Below are positions 18,301 through 25,671 of a stretch of 32,996 nucleotides of DNA, in pieces. The first letter of the stretch is position 1, and every line of letters begins with the position of its first letter. This DNA is from Chitinophaga pinensis (GTDB lineage: Bacteria; Bacteroidota; Bacteroidia; Chitinophagales; Chitinophagaceae). The position numbers were made by a program, and so were the translations under genes. The notes under the pieces were generated by a model. The model was not told where the DNA came from. It saw nothing but the letters and a program-made list of their open reading frames with translations, and did not search any database. The DNA lies in assembly GCA_945878115.1 (NCBI GenBank), contig CAMDVD010000044.1, forward strand, positions 1-32,996, read 5' to 3'.

Positions 18301-19496
18301 CGGTATATATGGTTTTTGTAACCAACAGTGCACCTGCTTGTAGTGATACTGCAGTTGCAAATATTAATGTGATTGCATCTACGAATCAAATTGCGAATCA
18401 AGATCCATTGAACTATTCCATTTTTGGATCAGTGGGTTGTAATGTAGTTTCCATCACTGATGGCGCATCGGATACTTTGCGTACCTCTACAGATTGTAAA
18501 CGAGTAGCCGCAATTACAGATTATGTAAATGGAAATGCATTGGGTAGCACGAGTGTTTGTGAAGATATAGATCCAGGCGTACCTATTTATAATTTACAAC
18601 CATATGTGAATAGATCCTATGAAATTACCCCGACGGTGAATGATAGCGCCTATATTTGCTTATACTATTTGGATGATGATTTTGAACAATACAATAGTCA
18701 AGCAAGTATCAGTGGTTATCCTTATTTGCCAACTGCTTTGAATCCTGTAACCAGTACATTGGCCATTACACAAGTAGATAATGGACCTATTGGAACACTA
18801 GGCAGTACAGCAACAGCGATTCCAAATTCAGCCATTAACATTTCTTACGATCCATCTACAACCGTGTGGACAGTATGTTTTCATGTAGATAGTTTTTCTT
18901 ATTTTTATTGTCATACCCAAAATCCATTCAATTTCCCATTGCCAGTTGATTTAACTTTTTCTGCCAAAAGAGAAGCAGCGGTTTCGCATGTAAATTGGAC
19001 AACCATGACTGAAAAAAACAATAGTCATTTTGTGGTAGAACGCAGTCAAGATGGTAAAACATTCCATGCAATATCTGCACCTATTTTAAGTAAAGCAACG
19101 AATGGTAATAGCCAAGTAAATATCAACTATGATTATGTAGATGCAACACCAAACAATGGTCATAATTATTATCGCTTACAACAAAATGATCTAGATCATC
19201 ACCAAAGCTATAGTAAAATAGTAGATGTCTATTTTGGTAATGAAACGATGGTAACCTTATATCCAAATCCAGTTAACACTGAATTGAATATAGATATCAA
19301 TACACCAAAAGCAACTACTGCAGATGTGAAAATTATAGATGCTATTGGCCGTACCGTAAGAACAGTTTCTATTCAATTAATTGCAGGCGATAATCATAGT
19401 GTTGTAAACATGGAAGGCTTGACAGACGGCGTTTACATGGTGCATATCAGTAACAAGAAAGGATTGGATTATACGCAAGCGATTACTAAGAAGTAG
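15330..19496 (+). CDS. Secreted multidomain protein with GEVED domain and T9SS type A signal
   Basis: This 1388-residue extracellular protein has a signal peptide of about 26 residues (LLLLLVFLFGLQLSGTAQ; a start at Met6, 15345, is also possible). A beta-rich N-terminal region (about 27-205) is followed by an Ig-like segment (about 210-300) and a GEVED domain (about 307-445, with VWIDYNHNTIFETTEW and SSGETEDYFISI). A long region follows with many cysteines and recurrent NAGPDYHLCQYSS-like segments. A fibronectin-like pre-tail domain (about 1215-1305, VNWTTMTEKNNSHFVVERSQDG) leads to the type A sorting tail (about 1307-1388, LYPNPVNTELNI ... GVYMVHIS). The tail targets it to the T9SS for cleavage and attachment to A-LPS or release. 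No catalytic domain is recognisable, so an adhesive or structural role is the best guess. Confidence 0.88.
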   Translation: MKYLNMSKLLLLLVFLFGLQLSGTAQVISFNTQVLAPTYTGNNGSSQISFVIENTNSYPAVLTSLSNYFSASNTGTFVLYATSTPASLSGFQGLPPAAPNWSAIASVSGVSVTAGVQTTIFPILSYTLNPNTTYRFVIEASAGATITYSGTGAALSPNTFNNTGINVDCGDFTIAGQPVGYGGGATFVPRYFNGTITLNLLSTPCSGAVAAGTAVAVPTNPCPGIPITLSLTGSSSGSGLTYSWQRRLLPGGAWANINLFTSTASYTPPVNNNSYEYRCLVTCVNNGSTQFSVASASVTVQPYTANSPCYCTPTNTGGACITNVIFGTLNNITVGCTGTNNYNLYTTPIPSITVGLATPLTVTTNANAITSVWIDYNHNTIFETTEWTQVYTNATTGLVNITVPGTALTGTTRMRVRSRLPGNANGAPDACIAMSSGETEDYFISIIPSGPYDPTVSSMGAPVGVNCLGATESLTASICNYGNSTIFLSVHPVYVTFAVTGPLGVTYYYDTLNTGTLNAFGAACQSVNVSPVNMFAGGTYSINAFVSCPTLSNSFAGNDSLSAPIVLTNYRPNAGPDYHLCQYSSVPFGAGLGVNGCSVPLQDSVTITFTVTPTPDNVGATTTGTSLVGANCQNAFAGDYGNAIMPTLPPGAYFTQNAKLSVTNLSSPFMTECRFTLYGASAASATYAPCPTGYNTGAGDPLVGGQSVGTASNFTNNRDILCTPQATSPLSALFGGIPPGGTIHLGYFETWNDNLSTSDITPNAGGTTVATLKIYYNYIPPSFAWFNFPTGGTSLYSLSPFNPLAVPNAVVNNSNTPGNYTFYAACLGLTDCRIPVHMIIDTTPVTIQDTLAYCEASPSSNYAIFDLTTMNNYVDGGILGDSVIYYFDDILVSPVTYPTMDTSSTNFVYSKVFYPVTGCFSSDSLLLQVNPRPEFPSSPVSGFACAPSCIDVSSLINPFSTVPPGTDTLFYSNPACTTLFPNPHCIPSASTVYMVFVTNSAPACSDTAVANINVIASTNQIANQDPLNYSIFGSVGCNVVSITDGASDTLRTSTDCKRVAAITDYVNGNALGSTSVCEDIDPGVPIYNLQPYVNRSYEITPTVNDSAYICLYYLDDDFEQYNSQASISGYPYLPTALNPVTSTLAITQVDNGPIGTLGSTATAIPNSAINISYDPSTTVWTVCFHVDSFSYFYCHTQNPFNFPLPVDLTFSAKREAAVSHVNWTTMTEKNNSHFVVERSQDGKTFHAISAPILSKATNGNSQVNINYDYVDATPNNGHNYYRLQQNDLDHHQSYSKIVDVYFGNETMVTLYPNPVNTELNIDINTPKATTADVKIIDAIGRTVRTVSIQLIAGDNHSVVNMEGLTDGVYMVHISNKKGLDYTQAITKK

Positions 19497-19590
19497 TGTA
19501 GTTAGTATTGAGAGGGAAAGTAGATAGTAGAGAGTAGAAAGTCGAAAGTAAAAAGTAGAAAGAAGAGCGTAAATGAAATCAGTATGTCAA

Positions 19591-19637
19591 GCCCTGAAAG
19601 GACGATATATTAATAGCGAGGTGGCGTAGCCACTCGG
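19591..19637. repeat. REP-like palindromic unit
   Basis: GCCCTGAAAGGAC is an imperfect hairpin (GCCC/GGaC). It is followed by an AT-rich linker and CGAG-GTGGC-GTA-GCCAC-TCG, an 8-bp stem with one bulged G and a 3-nt loop. Two hairpins separated by a GATATATTAATAG linker look like the REP-type elements mobilised in trans by RAYT transposases. No RAYT is in the window. Confidence 0.5.
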
Positions 19638-19781
19638 ACAAAGTAAATTTTAGATTTGAGTATTGAGTAGTTAGTATTGAGAGGGGCTTATAAAGTAAAA
19701 AGTAGAAAGTAAAAAGTAGTTGACTTCGAGTTTAGAAGATTCATTACTTTTTAAGAACGACTGGACATCAACATGTCGAAA

Positions 19782-19830
19782 AGCCTTGCTAATTGGAGCC
19801 ATTATTTTTAATGAACTTTAGAGCAAGGCT
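19782..19830. repeat. 9-bp inverted repeat
   Basis: AGCCTTGCT (19782-19790) and AGCAAGGCT (19822-19830) are perfect reverse complements around a 31-nt spacer, immediately adjoining the two-hairpin repeat. It may be part of the same element or mark its end. Confidence 0.5.
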
Positions 19831-19875
19831 GCTAAAAGCAACAGAATAAACTACGAAACGAAAGACGTTTCGTAG
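19828..19875. repeat. Two-hairpin intergenic repeat, copy 2 (inverted)
   Basis: CTACGAAACG-AAAGA-CGTTTCGTAG (19851-19875) is the exact reverse complement of the hairpin at 11731-11755, loop included. The flanking ATTCTGTTGCTT...AGCA(A/G)C arm is also kept (inverted at 19828-19847). The second small stem has one mismatch here. It is followed by a T-run (TATTTTTTTTAA), so it could terminate transcription. Confidence 0.8.
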
Positions 19876-20050
19876 AACAATATTTTTTTTAATTTACATG
19901 CATCGAAGAAGCGGTTAGACAAGAGTTCTAGCTATTTTTATTATGCTATTTATAGTAATTATTTTTTTAATAAATGATTAATTCTACAAGAGTGGCTCAA
20001 TTTTAAAATGTAAAGTGTAAATTCGCTACGAACTAATTGATATTTAGCCA

Positions 20051-20743
20051 ATGATTAATTGTATTATTATTGATGATGATGCTGTTTCCATATCTGTCAT
20101 CACTCACTTTATTTCTAATACAGAGGGTTTTAATTTAGTGGAATCCTTTCGGGATCCAATCAGCGCTGCTAATTATCTTAGGAAAAATGTTGGTGGAATC
20201 GATTTGATTTTTTTAGATGTTGAAATGCCAGAAATGACTGGTATCGAGTTGCTAGAATCGTTTAATGAATTACCACCTGTTATTCTAATCACCTCAAAAG
20301 AAAAATATGCTGTAAAGGCATTTGAGCATAAGGTTGCACATTATCTTGTGAAGCCAGTTGAATATGGAAAATTTTTAAAAGCTATCCAACAGGTTTATAA
20401 ATTAATCGAGTCGTCCAAGACTAAAAGCCTTGATTATATATTTATTAAAGATAATGGAGTGATGTATAAAGTACTTCAAGATGACATTCTATATTGCGAA
20501 GCTAGTGGTGATTATGTTAAAATTTATCTCAAATACCGTAGTTATGTTTTAATTTCAACAATGAAAAATATTGAAGAGAATTTGAAAAATAATATAAATT
20601 TTGTTCGCATTCATCGGTCTTACATTGCCAATGTAAAATTTATTGACAATTTTGGTCTTACTGTTTTTTTGTCAAATGGAAAGTCATTGCCTTTGGGAAA
20701 TAAGTATCGAGCTAACTTACAAGCCAGACTGATTATTTTCTAA
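20051..20743 (+). CDS. LytTR-family response regulator
   Basis: This 230-residue cytosolic regulator has an N-terminal receiver domain (1-~120). Its acidic pocket is DDD at 8-10, the phospho-acceptor is Asp56 (LIFLDVEMPEMTG) and the conserved Lys lies in HYLVKPVEY near 107. The C-terminal LytTR DNA-binding domain (about 133-228) has YIFIKDNGVMYKV, ILYCEASGDYVKI, FVRIHRSYIANVKFI and LPLGNKYR. LytTR regulators bind imperfect direct repeats and often control extracellular polysaccharide, toxin or competence genes. No cognate LytS or 7TM-type sensor kinase adjoins it, so it is an orphan. It precedes the single-domain receiver and the sugar transferase, suggesting control of the polysaccharide locus (inference). 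Confidence 0.92.
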   Translation: MINCIIIDDDAVSISVITHFISNTEGFNLVESFRDPISAANYLRKNVGGIDLIFLDVEMPEMTGIELLESFNELPPVILITSKEKYAVKAFEHKVAHYLVKPVEYGKFLKAIQQVYKLIESSKTKSLDYIFIKDNGVMYKVLQDDILYCEASGDYVKIYLKYRSYVLISTMKNIEENLKNNINFVRIHRSYIANVKFIDNFGLTVFLSNGKSLPLGNKYRANLQARLIIF

Positions 20744-20849
20744 TTCAATTTTAACGACTCTAAATAGGTTTTTATCGGCTTCATTTGTAAATTAAACCTA
20801 ATTCTTATTTTAATTAATTCTTCATTAATTATTTTGATCTCAATAGAAA

Positions 20850-21215
20850 ATGAAATTTTTATCATTAGTGATTAGTGACCAATTGGCAAATAGAAAAATA
20901 CTGAATCATATTTTGGTAAGCCATTGTACTTTAATTAATAAAAGTTCAATTGATGAAGCAATTGATTGGTTAAGTAAAAATGAATCTCCAGATGTTATTC
21001 TGTTGGATGTAATAGTGCCTACAATAAATAAACTTGATTTTTTATATTCATTGCATTCACTCAAAGAAAAAAAACCATATGTGATTGTCTTTTCTGACAC
21101 CGAAAATTACATAGATAAAATTAATTTTTCTAATATGGGCGCAGAGGGTTATTTATTGAAGCCCATTATTCCAGAAGAACTTATAACTCAAATTTTCAAA
21201 TCTTCAATACTTTAA
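20850..21215 (+). CDS. Single-domain response regulator (REC only)
   Basis: This 121-residue receiver has no output domain. The phospho-acceptor is Asp53 (PDVILLDVIVP), the switch serine is Ser82 (VIVFSD) and the invariant lysine is Lys104 (GYLLKPI). The first acidic pocket is reduced to a single Asp10 (VISDQ) where most receivers have two acidic residues, so metal binding may be weaker. It probably acts as a phosphate shuttle or by protein contact. It lies 106 bp after the LytTR gene and 16 bp before the sugar transferase, so it is likely co-transcribed with the latter. Confidence 0.85.
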   Translation: MKFLSLVISDQLANRKILNHILVSHCTLINKSSIDEAIDWLSKNESPDVILLDVIVPTINKLDFLYSLHSLKEKKPYVIVFSDTENYIDKINFSNMGAEGYLLKPIIPEELITQIFKSSIL

Positions 21216-21231
21216 AATTCTATTTCAGACT

Positions 21232-22029
21232 ATGTACAAAATAATTAAAATAATATTTAATCTTACAATTTCTTTTATAGTTATCCTTTCTATTTTTCCT
21301 ATATTGCTTTTCATAGCAATCGCCATTAAAATAGAGTCGAGAGGTCCTGTATTAAATCGAACGAAGCGAATTGGTTCAAATAACAAGGATTTTTATTTAT
21401 TGAAATTCAGAACCGTGTATGTTAACTCAGATGAAAAAACGGATTTAATGAAATCGCTGAATCAGTTCACAAAAAATAAATACAATGATGAGGAATTAGC
21501 GGAATGCCAATTTTGTATAATACTAAATCGCCCTTGTTCTGCTGTATTGGTAAATGATGAGGAAGAGATTTGTGAATTATTGCATCTTATGATAAAATCA
21601 AATATAGGATCTGTTTCATTTTTGAAAGACAATGATACACCGAGAGTGACTCGTGTTGGTAAATTATTAAGAAAAACAAGTTTTGATGAATTACCACAAC
21701 TTTATAATGTGATTAAAGGCCAAATGCCATTGATTGGTACAAGACCCTTACCAGCATTCGACAGGCATACAATTATTAACTTTCTTAATAAACAAATACA
21801 GACTAAGAAACAAAACCTTTTGCTTCAAATGAAGTCATTGAATTGTGCTTGTGTTAATTTACAAAGATTAGAAAAAGATTTTAAACAAGATGGAGCAAAA
21901 TCTAATTTTGAGTTATCTTGTGCAACGGCATTATTTGGGAAGCTAAAAAACGAAATAGTTTGTATATTGAATGAGCTCAAAAATTATCACATGCACTTGG
22001 AGAACTTTTGTCGAAATTCAATTGATTAA
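21232..22029 (+). CDS. Initiating sugar-phosphate transferase (bacterial sugar transferase family), atypical C-terminus
   Basis: This 265-residue protein belongs to the polyprenol-phosphate glycosyl-1-phosphate transferase family, which starts polysaccharide synthesis by loading a sugar-phosphate on undecaprenyl phosphate. A membrane helix (about 6-33) leads to RGPVLNRTKRIGSNNKDFYLLKFRT. An insert with two cysteines and NDEEEICE follows, as in a Bacteroidota subfamily. The core is PRVTRVGKLLRKTSFDELPQL, with the catalytic Asp152-Glu153 pair intact. The family's GPRP/GNRP reads GTRP. After RPLPAFD the usual PGITGLWQ segment and basic tail are missing, replaced by about 85 residues rich in Lys/Leu/Asn with no match I know. 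No alternative frame restores the family end. Activity is therefore uncertain. Confidence 0.8.
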   Translation: MYKIIKIIFNLTISFIVILSIFPILLFIAIAIKIESRGPVLNRTKRIGSNNKDFYLLKFRTVYVNSDEKTDLMKSLNQFTKNKYNDEELAECQFCIILNRPCSAVLVNDEEEICELLHLMIKSNIGSVSFLKDNDTPRVTRVGKLLRKTSFDELPQLYNVIKGQMPLIGTRPLPAFDRHTIINFLNKQIQTKKQNLLLQMKSLNCACVNLQRLEKDFKQDGAKSNFELSCATALFGKLKNEIVCILNELKNYHMHLENFCRNSID

Positions 22030-22145
22030 GAATGTAAAAATAAAGTTCAGGTTTTGTATATTATTTTAACTTAAACACATCATTGTATATAGTTTCTGTA
22101 AGCAAATCAAACTCCATTCTATGAAAACAAAGAATCATTTTGATT

Positions 22146-23152
22146 TTGCATATCCGTTTGTTTACCCATATGTTTTGGCAATAGCTAAAGTCAGTCTATC
22201 AAAGAGTCTGTTCCCAAAATATCTCCTATTGAGCTTGTAGCAAAACTCACTCAGGTAATTTTGTAGATACTGTCCTTTAATTTTGTGATAAATACCAAGT
22301 AAGGTTCTCTTTGCATTGCTGATTGCAATATGAACCCACTTGAGTGTGGTTGCTGTTGTTTCCTTTGTAGACTTTTCACTCATGTTGCCCTTCAACATAA
22401 TCAGCGATATCGAAATAGCTAGTACTTTGGTCAGAGAACACAATACTTTTCATATTTATGGTCTCTTACACAACTTCATTGATTTCTTCTGCCTTGTGAG
22501 ATTCTAATACTTTCATTTTGAAGTACCTGCAATGGTTGCTGTTTTTGCCGGTCTCCATATTTTCCAAAGGTGTAGATTCTGCCATGACCGCTACGTTTTG
22601 AACAGCGGTACTTCCACGCCCCGCTTTGGTTTTGCTCTTTTCTATCTGAGTGGATTCTATGGTAAAATAACCTTCGTCAAATTCTACCATATCCTTCAAA
22701 TCATACATCGCATCACGCTTTCCCATTCCTGTTCGAATCTTATGCATCAAAGTCCATACAGGTTCATAACGTTTTTGTTTTAATTGACGTTGAAGTTCTT
22801 TAGCTGATATGTCTTTTTTAGTAAAACTCATAAAAGCCATTGCAATGTACCATTTATGCAAACTGAGTTTTGAATTTTTCATCATAGTTCCACTTCGCAA
22901 TGTAGTGCGAAATGAGCATGATTTACATTGCCACTGTTTCTTACCTTTTAGCCAAAAATGAGTAGAACCGTTACATTACTTACAAATAACGCCTTCTTTT
23001 TCTCGTTGTAATTTGAAATGCTCCTCACAACTTTGTGAATCAGGAAATTCTTGAATGAATTCTAGTATTGTCATACATTTAGTTTTTGAATGACAAAATT
23101 ATAGCACTACTACACACCCAGTTTAAGTAGTGGTAAAGTAACGGATATGCAA
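22146..23152 (-). mobile_element. Degenerate IS1595-family insertion sequence, about 1.0 kb
   Basis: The ends carry related terminal inverted repeats: TTGCATATCCGTT at 22146-22158 and its reverse complement AACGGATATGCAA at 23140-23152, with a further conserved TTTACC inside each. Length and encoded transposase fit IS1595 (ISXO2-like). I could not find a convincing 8-bp target duplication. The insertion lies between the sugar transferase and the first GT2 gene, interrupting what was probably a continuous polysaccharide operon. Confidence 0.8.
22162..23074 (-). pseudogene. IS1595-family transposase, inactivated
   Basis: Reading from ATG at 23074, the protein opens MTILEFIQEFPDSQSC and has a zinc-ribbon (VICK*CNG ... 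WQCKSCSFRT) and a DDE core with VEFDEGYFTIE, KSIVFSDQSTSYFDIADYVE and TLKWVHIAISNAKRTLLGI, ending FCYKLNRRYFGNRLFDRLT. There are three lesions: TAA at 22976-22978 inside the first CxxC, TAA at 22466-22468, and a one-base frameshift between about 22382 and 22396. Intact relatives move the element by a DDE reaction. This copy cannot make a full transposase unless supplied in trans. Confidence 0.88.
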
Positions 23153-23373
23153 CTTGTTTTACCTCTTTATCGCTATGCCAAAAAATATTATGATGACTAT
23201 TCTACAATTGCGATTCAAGAATGCACGTGCCATTTGTAAAGGCGTGATTTCAGTCATATTTAAAAAAAAGAACCCCTGAATTCTTAGGTTAGACAGTCAC
23301 AAAAATCGTTTAGTCGATTAAACAATTTAAGCAGCCTTTCAGCATCTTTATTTGCATTGAAATATAACTCTTG
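23153..23373 (+). other. Spacer after the IS, possible 3' remnant of a disrupted gene
   Basis: Just inside the right flank, a plus-strand frame at 23184-23285 reads from an ATG as MPKNIMMTILQLRF then KNARAICKGVISVIFKKKNP and stop. Its basic end resembles the C-termini of some glycosyltransferases. It may be the tail of a gene cut by the IS, but the match is by eye only. The rest, up to the GT2 start, is AT-rich with nothing I can name. On the other side of the IS, 22030-22145 likewise holds only a possible truncated start (MKTKNHF at 22121). Confidence 0.25.
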
Positions 23374-24537
23374 ATGCTTCATCTATTTTTTCTTATTGTA
23401 ATTACACTGCTATTCATCAATGCAATGTATTTGTTTATTTTCTCTGTAGCAGGACAGTTAAAAAAGCCTATCAACATACAAATGTGCAATCCAAAATCTT
23501 CCTATCTCATTTTGATTCCGGCATATAAGGAAGACTTTGTTATTTTAGAATCCGTTCAATCCCTTTTGAACATAAACTATCCAGCATATTTGTTCAAAAT
23601 AGTTGTTCTTGCCGATTCGTTTGAATTGGAAACGCTTACACAACTTAGAAAGTTACATGTTGAAGTCGTTGAAATTCCAGAAGATAAGCAACGCAATAAA
23701 TCAAAATCTATTCGTTACTATTTAGACAACTATATCAACGAAATGGATGTTTGTCTTTTGCTTGACGCAGACAATTGTGTAGATCCGTAATCCTGTTACA
23801 AGCAAATGCCTATGCGCAAAATGGCGTACAAATTTTGCAGGCTAAACGAGTGGCAAAAAATGCAAATAATTCTATGTCCCGTTTAGATGGATTAAGTGAA
23901 ATAATAAACAATCATATTTTTAGAAAAGGGCAAAGAGTAATGGGGCTATCCGCGAGTTTAATAGGCTCGGGCATATTTATCGATCTGTCCATTTTTCGTA
24001 AAGTGATGAATCAAATGAATGTTTTTTCAGGCTTTGATAAAGAAATGGAAATTCGAATTTTAAGAGAAAAGTTAATTATTGAATATGCAGAAGATATTTT
24101 GATTTATGATGAAAAAGTGGAAGACAACGAAGTGTTTGTAAATCAACGAAGACGATGGACATACGCACAATTTTATTTTTTTAAAAAAGTATGCATTGGA
24201 AGCATTTTATCAATTAGTAGTGCATAGAAATATTGATTTTTCGAATAAAGTGTTTCAATATATTTTACTACCACGTATTATCACTATTGGGCTTTCTGGG
24301 TTGTTATTGCCTTTAGTATTTTTCTTGCCTACTACGTTTATTGTTGCCATTCTTACTTTGTTTGCACTGTTATTTTCCAGTTTATTCCTTGCGGTTAGAG
24401 GCAATTTGAAAAGGCAAGAAGCATATAAACTTATTCGTCAGTTGACCTTAACTTTTATCTTCATGTTGAAGGCTATGTTGACTTCATCTAGCGCATCAAA
24501 AAAATTTATTCACACACCGCACAAAATAAAAATTTAA
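23374..24537 (+). pseudogene. Family 2 glycosyltransferase, two frameshifts
   Basis: Joined across frames, this is a membrane GT2 of about 388 residues: an N-terminal helix (LHLFFLIVITLLFINAMYLF), YLILIPAYKED, the nucleotide-binding LLLDADN, the acceptor-binding QRRRW motif (NQRRRWTYAQ) and C-terminal membrane helices. The frame is lost at VDP|TAA near 23785-23795, continues in another frame to about 24180, then returns to the first frame at a T7A6 homopolymer (24174-24186). The two shifts compensate each other. Such proteins polymerise or extend extracellular polysaccharides from nucleotide sugars. It ends 1 nt before the GT4 gene, showing an original operon. A sequencing error cannot be excluded for the homopolymer site. 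Confidence 0.82.
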
Positions 24538-24538
24538 T

Positions 24539-25666
24539 ATGAGAATTGGAATTGAAGCACAACGTATTTTTCGCACCAAGAAACATGGAATGGATATCGT
24601 TGCATTGGAATTAATCAAAGCGATACAAAAATGTGATCTTGTAAATGAGTACTTCATCTTTGTTCGAAAAGGTGAGGATATGAGTTGTTTAGAAGAGACA
24701 TCAAATGTCAAAATAGTTATAGTACCTGGAATTACTTATACAGATTGGGAGCAAATATTTCTACCTATTTATGCTAGGAAATGTAAAATCGATATTTTGC
24801 ATAGTACCTCCAATACTGCCCCGATAATGTATGCTGGAAAAACAGTGATTACCTTGCACGACGTCATTTTTCTTGAGCCAAATCAAATGGCATCTACGGC
24901 TAGTTTTTATCAAAATTTAGGGAAAGTATATCGAAAATATATTGTACCAAAAGTCATCCGTAAAGCAAACCATGTTATCACCGTTTCCAATTTTGAACGA
25001 GAAAGAATACACAGTTTGATGTCCATCGATTTAAAAAAAATAAGTGTTGTCTATAATTCTTTTGGTAATCATTTTAGCGATATTGTCCATGAAGGTAAAG
25101 CGAAGGAAATCAAGACGAAATATAAACTACCTAAGGAGTATATTTTTTATATAGGCAATACAGATCCTAAAAAAAATATTGTAACCACCATGCGGGCCTA
25201 TTTGAAATATTGCATGATGGTGGCAGAACCTTTGCCATTAGTTATTGCCGATATAAGCGAGTCATTTCTTGATGCCGTTCTGAAGGAATCCAATACCAAA
25301 TCCTTAAGAAATAAAATACAGTTAACTGGATACATTGATAATGCGGATCTTCCTTCCATTTATGCAAGTGCAACATTGTTTCTTTATCTTTCCCTTCGTG
25401 AAAGCTTTGGGATTCCTCTTTTGGAGTCGATGGCAAGTGGCACACCGGTTATTTCAAGCTACAATAGTGCTCTACCAGAAATTGCTGGCGATGCCGCTGT
25501 TTATGTGAATCCTACGGATGAAAAAAATATAGGACAAGCAATGGCAAATATCTTAGGCGATTCGGCATTGGTTGCACGTTTGAAACAAAAAGGATTTGAA
25601 CGGGTACTCCATTTTGATTGGTCTTTTTCTGCAAGCAAATTAATTTCTTTATACACTTCCATATAA
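24539..25666 (+). CDS. Family 4 glycosyltransferase
   Basis: This 375-residue cytosolic or peripheral enzyme has the GT-B fold. The N-terminal half carries MRIGIEAQRIFRTKKHG and LHSTSNTAP; the mid-region holds TLHDVIFLEP and HVITVSNFERERI. The C-terminal donor-binding half has YIFYIGNTDPKKNI, LTGYIDNADLPSIYASA and LRESFGIPLLESMASGTPVISS, with the family E-x7-E motif in ESFGIPLLE, then ALPEIAGDAAVYVNP. It transfers a sugar from a nucleotide donor with retention, most likely to the lipid-linked repeat unit of the surface polysaccharide. The reading frame is intact, in contrast to both neighbouring GT2 genes. The start is 1 nt after the upstream GT2 stop and the acyltransferase follows 5 nt later. 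Confidence 0.92.
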   Translation: MRIGIEAQRIFRTKKHGMDIVALELIKAIQKCDLVNEYFIFVRKGEDMSCLEETSNVKIVIVPGITYTDWEQIFLPIYARKCKIDILHSTSNTAPIMYAGKTVITLHDVIFLEPNQMASTASFYQNLGKVYRKYIVPKVIRKANHVITVSNFERERIHSLMSIDLKKISVVYNSFGNHFSDIVHEGKAKEIKTKYKLPKEYIFYIGNTDPKKNIVTTMRAYLKYCMMVAEPLPLVIADISESFLDAVLKESNTKSLRNKIQLTGYIDNADLPSIYASATLFLYLSLRESFGIPLLESMASGTPVISSYNSALPEIAGDAAVYVNPTDEKNIGQAMANILGDSALVARLKQKGFERVLHFDWSFSASKLISLYTSI

Positions 25667-25671
25667 TAAGC

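Larger units (their letters stand above)
19497..20050. other. Repeat-rich 554-bp intergenic region
   Basis: No gene is seen. Contents in order: A/G-rich simple repeats built on GTAGAAAGT, AAAGTAAAAAGTAG and TAGTTAGTATTGAG (19499-19560 and 19658-19720), a palindromic REP-like unit (19591-19637), a 9-bp inverted repeat (19782-19830), the inverted copy of the adhesin-downstream element (19828-19875), and an AT-rich leader for the LytTR gene. Confidence 0.7.

Noticed and set aside
22138-23160. 8-bp target site duplication around the IS1595 element
   Set aside because: The flanks (TTTTGATT and CTTGTTTT) are only loosely similar; no exact direct repeat supports a TSD.
23775-24227. A separate 150-residue gene in the middle of the GT2 region
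   Set aside because: Its sequence continues the GT2 family from the preceding frame, including the QRRRW motif; it is an out-of-frame segment of one broken gene.
25618-25671. N-terminal extension of the acyltransferase from an upstream ATG
   Set aside because: It would overlap the GT4 gene and reads as the GT4 coding sequence in another frame; the ATG at 25672 fits the tight operon spacing.
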